DNA of 64,000 nt from JBDHUW01 sp964642385 (GTDB taxonomy: Bacteria > Patescibacteriota > Gracilibacteria > Absconditabacterales > Absconditicoccaceae), in contig CAZXON010000001.1 in assembly GCA_964642385.1 (NCBI GenBank), positions 1 to 64,000 of the forward strand. The letters are read 5' to 3'. The position numbers and the translations under genes were made by a program. Under the pieces are notes generated by a model that saw only the letters and a list, made by a program, of their open reading frames with translations, searched no databases and was not told the DNA's origin. This document shows positions 55,290 to 64,000 of the stretch, in pieces (position 1 is the first letter of the stretch; each line of letters begins with the position of its first letter).

Positions 55290-56087
55290 TTATTGCATTA
55301 TTGGTTTGATTTTTGATGAACGCAAAAAACTTACAAAAAAATACATTGCAATAAGGGTTGTAACATAATTTTTTATGTCGAACGTAAATCATCATATGCT
55401 CAAAGGCGCGTGTCTCACATAAATTTCACCAATGAATAAAATATTAAAGAGGAGAAAAAGTATAGAAAATCCTAAATATCCCCAAACCTTTTGCTGAGAA
55501 AAGAATTTTTTACAGAAAAAAATAATTATGTAGGTTAAGAATGCTATCGCAGAAAGCATTATTCCCAAAGGTAAGACGTATCAATAATTCGTTAAGACAC
55601 TATCATTTAATAATGCCATTACGCCATACCAACCATCTGTTGCTTTTCCCACAAAAGAGTCACCTAAAAGCAAGAAAAGTCACAATGGAATAAGCGCAGA
55701 AGTGAAAGCAAAGAAAAAAACATTCACCCACTTGTTTTCTTCTGACTTCATATAGATTTTCTTGAAAAATCTATGTCGAGCATATCCTGCTCATGCTACC
55801 AAACCAACGAAATGAAAATCATATCCATAGGGAGAGAGTAATGAAAGAAAAGTTTTCCAAGAAAGAAAAGGAAACCAAATCCCCTGATCAAAAAGAAGTC
55901 CAGCCCAATTACCCAAAATATAAGTAAAGATGATCAATGTAGGTAACCGATAAAAAAACTTACTAAATTGCAATTTATATTTTTTTACAAAAAACCAAGT
56001 TACAAAAAAAGCCAAAATTGCACTTATAACTATTCATACTCATACTGCATATATTTTATATCATTGGATGATAAAATAGGGATACAT
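55290..56087 (-). CDS. Lgt-like prolipoprotein diacylglyceryl transferase
   Basis: 265 residues with about six or seven transmembrane segments. The start MYPYFIIQGYKIYAVGVGIV resembles Lgt openings (MxPYF...I..YG). ILGNWAGLLFDQG and SPYGYDFHFVGLVAGAG stand where Lgt has its GRxGNF and HGG blocks, but the key Arg/Gly/Asn pattern is not exact. Lgt moves a diacylglyceryl group onto lipoprotein cysteines. The sequence is so diverged that another polytopic membrane protein remains possible. Confidence 0.5.
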
Positions 56088-56123
56088 AGGAACGAGAAAA
56101 GATAAAAAATGTTTTGTAAATGC

Positions 56124-57647
56124 CTATCTTAGATAATCTACCACTTTTGTTTCTCTTATACCAACTACACGGATAATACCTGGATAATCTAACTGTTCTT
56201 CTACCTTTATACCAACTTCCTTTAAAAGGGTTGCAACACCTAAATCATCAATAGTCGAGGGATTAACAAAAATCATAATTTCGCGTCAAGCTTGCATAAT
56301 GTGGACCTTATCTACACCATTCACTCAAGATATTAATTTTTCAAGTTCAGACATCCTTTCAACAAACACTTCTTTTGTATTGAATCTTGCTCATGGGCGA
56401 GAAGCAGAAATCGCATCTGCTGCGGTTACTATCCATCAAATTGGAGACATCATTTGAACATCATAATGATGCCCCTCAGCAGCATTTATAATGGTTTCAT
56501 CAAAGCCATATTTTCTCAAAATATCTCATCAAACTTTTGCATGAGACTGCCCATTTTCTGTTGCAATCTTCCCAATATCGTGTAATAAACCTGCTTTTTT
56601 AGCAACAAGAGTATCAAGTCAAAGTTCAGCAGCAATAGCTTCTGCTATCTTTGAAACTTCTATGGAATGAATCCAAAGATTTTGACCATATGAAAAACGG
56701 AAATAATATTGCCCTATCATGCGCACAATATCTGGTTTCATCATTGGTATATTTAAAATGGCCAATGCTTCTTTACCTTTGTCCATAAGCAATGTTTCAA
56801 GCTGCTTTTCTGTATCATTATAAGTCTTCTCTATATAAACTGGATTGATACGACCATCTTTTAGTAGATTTTTCAATGTTTCGACAGCTATAAAACGCTT
56901 TTCATTATCATACGATGAAAGTTTTACAATAAGTGGCGTGTCATCAATTAAAAGCTCAACACCAGTAATCTTTTCAAAATATGAAACATTGCGTCCTTCA
57001 CGTCCAATAAGTTTACCTTTCATATCCTCACTCGGTAACTCAACCATTGAGACTGTAAACTCACTCACTGAATTCATACTTATACGTGGAAGAACTTTAG
57101 CAATTATCTCTGCAGATTCTTTCTCTGCTTCTTCCAATTTAATAGTATGAAATTTTTGTATAAAAGCTGTAATTTCTTGTTTTGACTCATTTTCAACACG
57201 TGCAAAAAGCTTTTCTTTTGCTTCTTCGGAAGATAATCATGCAATTGTTGCAAGAACGGCCTTTTGTTGATCAAGAAGCTCATTTACTGCTAAATCTTTT
57301 TTTGCAAGAGTCTCTTTTTGAGTCTCTAGAACTTCTAATTTCTGATCAATTTTTTCTTCTTTTTGTGTAAGGCGATTTTCTAACTGATCAATTTTTTGTC
57401 TTCTTTTTTCGGCTTCTAAGTGTGCTTTATCAATCATATCCTTAGAAAGTGCTTCAGCTTTCCTGTATCTTTCTTCTGCTCTTTTTAATATTCATGCTGC
57501 TGTTTCATCGGCTTTATCTAATTTTTCTTGCAATGTTGCTGCTTTTTGTTTTTGCGCTATGTTATAGATAACATATCATATAAGTGCGCCAACAATAAGT
57601 GTAATGATCGGGAGTAATATTCCCACTATTGAAGATTCTCAAGGCAT
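56124..57647 (-). CDS. rny: Ribonuclease Y
   Basis: 507 residues. The N-terminal membrane anchor is VGILLPIITLIVGALIGYVI, then a long coiled coil (about 35-190). The KH motif is GKLIGREGRN and the catalytic HD domain shows LLHDIGKIA with the following EGHHYD and ADAISASRPGAR. RNase Y is a membrane-bound endonuclease that starts mRNA decay. Length and domain order match the family exactly. Upstream lies dispersed repeat copy 4. Confidence 0.95.
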
Positions 57648-57720
57648 TTTTAGATAAATAGAAAATAGTAAAAACCCTACTTTGAATATACGAAATAAAA
57701 TATATTTTACAAGACAAAGA

Positions 57721-57826
57721 ATGCCTCTGAACGAGGATCTTTTCTATACTTGCAGAAAGAAAAAAGACGAAGCGAAGAGCTAGATAGATTATAGACACCA
57801 TTATAGTTTATTTTTCCTATAATCTA
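57721..57826 (+). repeat. Dispersed repeat, copy 4
   Basis: Full-length copy matching 30034-30140: GCCTCTGAACGAGGATC, an inverted repeat (CTTTTCT...AGAAAGAAAAAAG), GACGAAGCGAAGAGC, and the tail ATTTTTCCTATAATC. It lies between the alaS end and the rny start. Confidence 0.75.
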
Positions 57827-57830
57827 AAGA

Positions 57831-57850
57831 AAAGCCCTGTTATGGGCTTT
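57831..57850 (-). terminator. Terminator downstream of alaS
   Basis: AAAGCCC and GGGCTTT form a 7-bp stem with a 6-nt loop, followed on the minus strand by TTCTTT. It fits the end of the alaS transcript. Confidence 0.6.
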
Positions 57851-57908
57851 ATATAAAAATGTTTTTGGATATTTTGTTTATTTTAGTTAATTTAATCATT
57901 TGCGTTAG

Positions 57909-59597
57909 CTAATCTACTAAATGCAAATAAACACCTGAGCTCTTTTGCACGTCTTTTATTTTTACTTCTTCACCATCATCTAATACTAATATTCAACGAT
58001 CTCCTACCTCCCCTCATCATTCTGCATAAAAAGGTGTTTTATCAAAAACCAAAACTCTTTGCCCACCTACTTCAAAATCCTTCAACAGCTTCATTTCAAA
58101 ATTATTTTTATCTCAAGAGCGCATCTTATAGCCAATATATTGCGTTTGTGGCATATCAGAGACATATGCTGATCGATCTATTCATTTGGAAAATTTGTTT
58201 TTAGTTGCATCACGAGATTTCTCACGAGCTTGTTCCATAGCATTTTTATAACCATCAATATCAAGGACCAAATCCTCTGTTTTTGCTAATTCATCAAGAA
58301 GCTCAACGGGAATGCCATATGTATCATGTGCTTGAAATACAAAATCACCAGAAACTATATTTCCATTTGCCTTGGCTTTATCAAATGCTTGGTTGATTAT
58401 TTTTCATGATTTTCTAATAGTATCTTGAAATTGCATACACTCTTTAACTAAAATTATCGCAATACTGTTTGGCTGTGTGCGATGGTCTTGATCAGTTAAT
58501 AGTATTTGTGTCATAATTGGAGAAAACAAATTTATGAGTTCATCTTCAACATGCTTCCAAGCCGAGCTATCTAAGCCAATTTTTTGCATGTGATAAAACA
58601 TACGTCTAATAAGCCTCCTAAGAACATATCCCCTTCACTCGTTTGATGGTGTGACTCAATCTCTTAACAAAAAAGTAGAAGAATTAATATGTTCAGCTAT
58701 GATACGAAAACTTCTTGTAAGCAATATTTGCTCATCAGTCATGTTATTTTCTGAAATTGTATAAGAAGGATATTCACGAACAATTCAGAATTGTGTTGTA
58801 AAATATTTTCCTAATGCTTTTAAAATAGGTTCAAATAAATCAGTGTCAAAAATGGTTTCTTTATTTTGTAAAATCATTAATAATCTACCTAGGCCCATTC
58901 CTGTATCTACATTTTTTTGTGGTAAAGGAGTAAGCGATCAGTCTTTATTTTTATAAAATTCCATAAATACGTTATTCCAGACTTCTGTATATCTGTCATT
59001 TATTCCCAATGCCCAATCAGATGGTCACCAAGCTTCTCCTCTATCCACATGAATTTCACAGCAAGGGCCACATGGTCATTCAGATCCTGCTATCCAAAAA
59101 TTATCAGATTCATCATTTTCGTCAAACCCTATTTCAGTAATGTGTTGTATTCACAAACTTTTTAATATGTTTTCTGATTCGGAGTCACGTGGTATAGCAT
59201 GTTTCTTAGAGCCTGCAAAAATTGTTGCTCAAATACGATCTTTGGGTATCATAAGGACATCAGACAAAAACTCTATAGAATATTTTAATGCTTCATTTTT
59301 GAAATAATCCCCCAAAGACCAGTTCCCCATCATTTCAAAACTTGCAAGATGCCTTTCATCACCTATCTCATCAATATCATTTGTTCTAAGACATCTTTGT
59401 ATATTGAACAATTTTTTTCCTAACGGATGTGCTTTCCCCATCAAGAAAGGAATCAGTTGTTGCATTCAAGCTACCGTAAAAAGCGCTGTACTATCTTTTG
59501 TGGCAACTAGAGAAGCAGGTTTTAAATACGCATGATTTTTAGATATTCGGAAATCATTCCAGACTATTTTCAATTCATTATAGGTTAATTTCCTCAT
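57909..59597 (-). CDS. alaS: Short alanyl-tRNA synthetase
   Basis: 562 residues. The catalytic core is complete: FTVAGMQQLIPFLMGKAHP, QRCLRTNDIDEIGDERHLAS, SFEMMGNWSLGDYFKNEAL, GSEGPCGPCCEI, and TGMGLGRLLMILQ. It ends soon after TPFYAEGGGEVGDRG, where other AlaRS proteins continue with the HxxxH editing domain and C-Ala domain (total about 870). A TAG at 57909 and a terminator follow, so this is the true end. The enzyme charges tRNA-Ala, apparently without its own editing site. The palindrome TTGTATATACAA lies just upstream of the start. Confidence 0.93.
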
Positions 59598-59605
59598 TGA
59601 TATTA

Positions 59606-59617
59606 TTGTATATACAA
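59606..59617. repeat. TTGTATATACAA palindrome upstream of alaS
   Basis: Perfect 12-bp palindrome 8 nt before the alaS start codon (minus strand), in the 79-nt gap to the next gene upstream. It could be a promoter element or operator. Confidence 0.45.
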
Positions 59618-59676
59618 AAATAAAAAATTAAACTTTAGCCACTATTGAAAAAAATAAAATCACAAAAGCCATTTGT

Positions 59677-61764
59677 TTACTGCGCAGTTTTGGCTGCTTG
59701 GATTTTCTTTAATGAATCCAAATAGTCAGATAGAGATATCTTTGCAATTCAATCAGGAACAAGTATGTAAGCTGTTTGTTTTCCATCAGAATCATCAACC
59801 ACTAAGTCGATAATACTAAATTGCAAATTCGATAAATCTAAACGCATCTGATAATTAAGTGCGTATGATTCGGAGTATCAATCACCATTTTTTGCGGGGT
59901 TTGATGTATATACACTTAATGTTTTATTTACACGATCAAACAAATACACATACCTACTCGTTGCAGTAGCTATAACTTTAACATCTTCCGAGTATCCATC
60001 TCCAATAGTTGTCCCGCCTTTTAATGGAACTGCACGGGAAGTTAAAGTTTTGTCCTGTTGTGCTCTATAGAATTGATACAATGTTTTTTCGCTCTTTGAC
60101 CGCATAAGAAAAGATCAATCAACTGCAAAGGAACTAAATCCATTTGAATAGGCTCATTCTGAAGCAGTTGGCCCCAAAGGCAAAGGAACCGAAGTGGCAA
60201 AAGAGCTTTGCGATCAAAAAGAATTAGTATACCTAATTAGAAATGTTTTATCTTTGGTAAATAATTGATCGTCAGTTAAAACATACATATTTGCACTTCC
60301 ATAGGTATCTATTCATACAATAGAACCAGGGAAAATTATAGTGTCGGCAGCAAGTGCTTCTACTCATGATTTTGTTATATTAAAAATCGAATTTTTGGTT
60401 GTAGCACAATACATACCGTTTTTCAAGAGATTCAAACTACATGTCTTAAAATCATTATTAATGATACTGCGCACAGTTGTGCCTTTAATGTCTGTGCTGA
60501 TACCTCACAAAATTCATCATTGCGAACCAGCGACATATATTCCTTTTCTATAAAACAATTGCAATGGAGTGCCAATTACTGATTTTTCCAAAGATGATAT
60601 TTCATATACTATTTCGTCTTTTAATGAATCTAAAAGTATAATATTAAATCCTTGGAGATACTCTGTATCAAGAATTTTTTTTAGTTGTTCTACGTCATTA
60701 GCCCACTTCCCTTCTAGTTTAATGCGTTCAAGTTCCTTAAGCAAAACATTATATTTGATCCCTTTTTCTTCACTTGCTATATCAAGTTTTTGGAATTCTG
60801 CTATCTCTTTTTTTATATCATCAATACTTAATGATGCACTAATGGTGCCGTCTGATTTAATCACATTTGAAGTCGTATTTGTTATCCATGAAGAAATGAC
60901 ACCCCAAACAACAAAAAGTAAAAAAAGTCAAACAAATATTGAAAGCAATGCAAATTCTTTGTTTTTAACTTTTTTTCAAAAACGAGTTGTTGTTTTGTGC
61001 AAGACCGTCTTAACTTTTTCAGAAGCATTAGAAGCAAGGTTTGCAATTGGTTGAGGTAGAGAAATTTTTCTTCATTGTAAGGAGAATGTTCAAGATAGTT
61101 TTTGTGCAGTTGAGCGATCTAAATGATATTCGGCTAACAAAACAATCTCATCTGCAGGCACTCTCGTTAATAATGTTTTTTCTCGTTGTTCAAGAATTAA
61201 CTCATGATCCATTCATTCAATTCTTTTAAGCAATGAGTCCATATCTTCACGATCAAAAAATGGTGCTAATTGTGCTCCAAAAAAATATAAAACGTCACCA
61301 CGAATGATATCTCATTCAATAACGTCAGAAAATAAACTAATTTTTTGTCTTACATCTGAATTGTTTTCCATTGTATATGCCACACGGCCTTTGCGCTCAA
61401 GTACAATACTCACATCTCATATCAGCACACTTACAAATGCATTATGTTGTGATATAGTTATCATGCCTCTTATTTCAAAAAATTCTACAGTTGTCATTTT
61501 TTCAGCAAAAGAAAGAAATTTGTTATTAGTCTCTTGAATAATTTCTTCTGCTTGAGATATTGCATCTTCAAAAAAGATTCCATCATCTGTCAGCATTTCT
61601 TGTATTTGCGCAAGCGCCTCTTCGACAAGTGTAATTTGGAATTCGCGAAATTGTTTACTCAAAAAGACAATATCTGCATATAAGGAATACCCTGTTTGCA
61701 AGTCTTTATGAAGGAGAATCGATGCGTCTGAAGGGACTAAAAGACGATGAGTGTGTGCAAGCAT
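59677..61764 (-). CDS. Large single-pass membrane protein of unknown function
   Basis: 695 residues. The N-terminal 235 residues are soluble (HTHRLLVPSDASILLHK, LTDDGIFFEDAISQAEEII, DVLYFFGAQLAPFF) with an alpha/beta feel. A transmembrane helix follows at about residues 270-290 (FALLSIFVGLFLLFVVWGVI). The outer part first has a coiled helix (SIDDIKKEIAEFQKLDIAS), then many short strands with SVIGTPLQLFYRK, MYVLTDDQLFTKDK, YVYLFDRVNKTLSVY and AYILVPDGIAK, suggesting a beta-propeller. I recognise no catalytic motif. Envelope sensing or assembly is only a guess. Confidence 0.6.
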
Positions 61765-61825
61765 GAGTGCATAGCAAACAAAAAATAAAGAATCTTATCA
61801 ATTAATAGTTAATATATCCTTTTGC

Positions 61826-61852
61826 AACAAAAAAACCACCCAAAATGAGTGA
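61826..61852 (-). terminator. Possible terminator after the acidic gene
   Basis: On the minus strand CACTC-ATTTT-GGGTG is followed by G and seven T. The 5-bp stem is weak but correctly placed about 45 nt after the stop at 61899. Confidence 0.5.
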
Positions 61853-61898
61853 TTTTTTAGATTTTTTGGAGATTGAATTTATTTATTCTCGCATAACT

Positions 61899-62087
61899 TT
61901 ACTCGTCTTCATTTTCATCGTCTTCATCGTCAATGTCATCATTTTTTTCCTCTAGCTCATCATTATCATCATCAAGTTCAGAATCGTCTAAGAGATCTTC
62001 ATCTAACTCCTCATTCTCAAGATCTTCATCTTCATCAATTTGATGAAGTCAATTTTCCTCTAATTCTTTTTCATCGTACTGTACCAT
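61899..62087 (-). CDS. Small highly acidic protein
   Basis: 62 residues, of which nearly two thirds are Asp or Glu in runs such as DEDEDLENEELDEDLLDD. One glycine (residue 13) is TGA-coded. The ATG is at 62085-62087 and TAA ends it at 61899. Such proteins can be disordered; the composition resembles the acidic C-terminal region of RpoE delta subunits, but no folded domain is present. It lies between ruvA and the large membrane protein gene. Confidence 0.55.
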
Positions 62088-62275
62088 TGTTTATATAGTA
62101 TAACAAGATAAATATAGATTATTTTCCGTGAAGATTGTATCAGGAAAAATAAAATCTACACGCACGATATGAAAAAAATTATAATTTTCAAGGAAAAAAC
62201 TAGAAAATTTTTTAGGGATTATTTTGCTATGAACACTATAAGGCGTAGTCAGAATCAAAATTTAAGATAATATTC

Positions 62276-62833
62276 TTACAAGACACTAATTAGCCACTTT
62301 AAAATTTCTGGTAGATTTTCTTTTTGAAGTGGAATTGGGCAATCTTTTAGCTCTTTTTTTATACTAGATGGACCATATCCATGAGATTTCAATGAGTTCA
62401 CGATCGATTTTAGCAATTTTTCATCAATTGTTAATTTTGCAAGATCACCTTTTGAAAGAGTTGATTTCAACTCAACCAGCAATCTTTTGGCTGTTTTGGG
62501 TCACACTCAAGGAATAGCTTGGAGTGGCTTTATATCAAAATTGTCAACTGCATTTTGTAGCATCAAAGGGTCCATATTGGCTATACCAAAGGCAGTTTTG
62601 GGTCATACTCATGATATCTTAAGCATTTGCGTAAACGCTTGTTTTTGGTGTAATGTGTCAAAGGCAAAATAAGAGATTGTTTTAAGATTCTCTTCCATAT
62701 AAGGGAAAAGGAAAAAGTCGCCTTTGCTTTTTTGCAAACCACTATAAAAAGCTTGAATGCCAAATGTTGGTGTTATAATGAGAACATTTGCATCTTCGAT
62801 GCGCTGGATAGATCAAGAAATATAATGGAACAT
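62276..62833 (-). CDS. ruvA: Holliday junction DNA helicase subunit RuvA
   Basis: 185 residues. The start MFHYISGSIQRIEDANVLI is the OB-fold beginning of RuvA. The tandem helix-hairpin-helix motifs are KISGVGPKTAFGIAN and AIPGVGPKTAKRLLVEL (the first with TGA-Gly). The C-terminal domain III, which touches RuvB, follows after a linker (SIVNSLKSHGYGPSSIKK). RuvA binds Holliday junctions as a tetramer. RuvB and RuvC are not in the window. Confidence 0.9.
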
Positions 62834-63049
62834 AAGAAGGATTAATACACATAAAATTAGTATAGACATACCAAGCAATATAGTATATAGGCGTTTTCCG
62901 ACCCAAATGCAAGGGAAAAGGATAATCATCTATGCTTGCATAAAACCAACAATCAACCATTTTCTCAATTTTCTTGCATAAAATTTGACAAATGTCAAAA
63001 AACATATAAAATATATATGTTAGAAAAATTTATCCCTAATCAATAAGTT

Positions 63050-63625
63050 ATGAAAACAAAAATTTTATGAATTCTACTAGGTTGAGTAGCTATCTTTGCA
63101 CTTAGCCAAAGTACATCTGCAAGTTGTTTCATGATCACTCCATCGAGTGGCGAATATCTTCCAGTGTCAACTATCAATCCAAGCTGAGTAAAAACGATGG
63201 CGACGGTTGACGCAAGTGGTATAGATAGTTTACAAGAATTTAACAACAAAAAGTATGAACTAAAGGATCTATGAAAAACATGTGAAGAAGCAAGAACTAG
63301 CTCAACATGACTCGTAAAAATTTGATTGTATATTTCGTATTTTTGAGAACAAATAGATAAAGTATTTGCAAAGACAAATATTAAATGACCATGATTAAAA
63401 TTATTACAAATTTACTCTCGACAAACAGAATGGATGAAACAATTTGAAGAATATGATTTTAAAGATCAAACAAGCTGGGATGAAATTGGCGCCGCAATGG
63501 AAAAGGATGGTGATGCTTGATTTACGAACCTTATTCCTAAAATGTCAGATGAAAGATTGATAGTTTGGTCTTTATTGTTGACTATCGTATCATATGACGG
63601 TGGCATACATGAAATATTCTATTAA
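63050..63625 (+). CDS. Small secreted protein of unknown family
   Basis: 191 residues with a signal peptide (MKTKILGILLGGVAIFALSQ; cleavage likely near residues 25-27, before SCFMI). TGA-Gly is frequent. The mature part is helical (DSLQEFNNKKYELKDLGKT, DKVFAKTNIKGPGLKLLQIY, QTEWMKQFEEYDF). The Cys at position 27 might be a lipobox cysteine (TSASC is a fair match), which would make it a lipoprotein. I recognise no family. A strong terminator follows at 63659. Confidence 0.6.
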
Positions 63626-63925
63626 ATTTTAAACATACAGAAAAATTCACATAAATAGGAGAGCTCATAAATGAGCTCTTTTTTTTCTCGAAGAACAACT
63701 CCCCTAGATACCGTTAGGTAGATAGCTGAAAAAAATAGAACGGGAGAAACTCTATCGTTACTCAGTCATTATCGTAATATCTTTTTTGATTTAGTTGTGC
63801 AAAGAAAATTATATAAATATCAGTAAAAGAATAAATTTTTTTACTGACGTATATTTAAAAAATGCATTTAATAAGAAAAAGACACTAAAACTCTTCTATA
63901 TACAGAGTTTTCATTATCATCTAAA
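63626..63925. other. 300-nt gap with terminators only
   Basis: Besides the terminator at 63659-63686 it holds a hairpin AAAACTCT...AGAGTTTT near 63892-63913. That hairpin could end the minus-strand gene entering from the right. No coding frame is convincing. Confidence 0.5.
63659..63686 (+). terminator. Rho-independent terminator
   Basis: GAGCTCAT-AA-ATGAGCTC, a perfect 8-bp stem with a 2-nt loop, then eight T. It follows the small secreted protein gene. Confidence 0.85.
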
Positions 63926-64000
63926 TTATAGGTTTGGAAATCGTGGTTTAAAAGAGTGATTCATCAGAGATAAATATTCGTTATATCTCTTGTTCTCGTT
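63926..64000 (-). CDS. C-terminal end of a gene cut by the right edge
   Basis: A minus-strand frame enters from the right edge and ends with TAA 63926-63928; the visible 24 residues read NENKRYNEYLSLMNHSF and then KPRFPNL. A terminator-like hairpin follows. Too short to assign to a family. Confidence 0.35.
   Translation of the reverse strand, partial: NENKRYNEYLSLMNHSFKPRFPNL

Overview
The window reads as a bacterial chromosome segment from a lineage that decodes UGA as glycine (genetic code 25). Nearly every conserved gene is interrupted by in-frame TGA exactly where its family has glycine. Examples are the FtsH P-loop (two TGAs inside the GPPGSGKT motif), the DnaA Walker A motif, the Nudix box and the HExGH motif of the VWA protein. 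TAA and TAG are the terminators of the genes. Together with the low G+C content and many reduced or unusual genes, this points to Candidatus Absconditabacteria (SR1) or Gracilibacteria; I cannot choose between them. All gene coordinates here read through TGA.

Layout. 1-6.4 kb: a two-gene minus-strand module, a large AAA+ ATPase with a P-loop followed by a HExxH plus VWA protein. It is bracketed by an inverted 55-bp duplication and followed by a radical SAM gene that has lost its Cys-cluster half. 6.5-19.1 kb: housekeeping genes (PepF peptidase, DUF4230 protein, trigger factor, YbaB, DUF937-like protein, Der GTPase, RlmE-type methyltransferase, FtsH, MazG-like hydrolase, DUF378 protein, MOP flippase). 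19.2-20.6 kb: tRNA-Trp beside a degenerate tRNA copy and a recombinase-like remnant whose 3' end enters the tRNA, then a Nudix hydrolase. 21-30 kb: dnaA, a histidine phosphatase, a SpoU methyltransferase, a racemase-like protein, an overlapping chain (delta'-like clamp-loader protein, RnpA-like protein, AI-2E transporter), and Elp3. 30-36 kb: two peptidoglycan amidases (one fused to SpoIID), a DnaE-type PHP domain standing alone, and a LexA-like repressor. 36-44 kb: a GT2 glycosyltransferase, a VirD4/TraG-like ATPase, malic enzyme, peptide deformylase, thioredoxin reductase, tRNA-Lys. 44-51 kb: ferredoxin, U32 protein, dihydroorotate dehydrogenase, a decayed IS1595-type element, and a 1038-residue surface protein with repeats and an SLH-like end. 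51-64 kb: a SAM riboswitch with metK, tRNA-His, a baseplate-J-like membrane protein, an Lgt-like protein, RNase Y, a short alanyl-tRNA synthetase, a large membrane protein, RuvA and a small secreted protein.

Themes. The envelope is well represented (amidases, SpoIID, flippase, glycosyltransferase, SLH-like protein, Lgt-like protein), suggesting a walled cell with an elaborate surface and probably DNA or protein traffic through the VirD4-like protein. Several proteins are cut-down relatives of larger ones: a PHP domain without polymerase, an AlaRS without its editing and C-Ala parts, a radical SAM protein without its cluster. A roughly 107-bp repeat occurs four times in gene gaps, always in the same orientation, and the palindrome TGTATATACA occurs about ten times. 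In two genes a TGA lies inside a Rho-independent terminator hairpin, raising the question of what ends those proteins.
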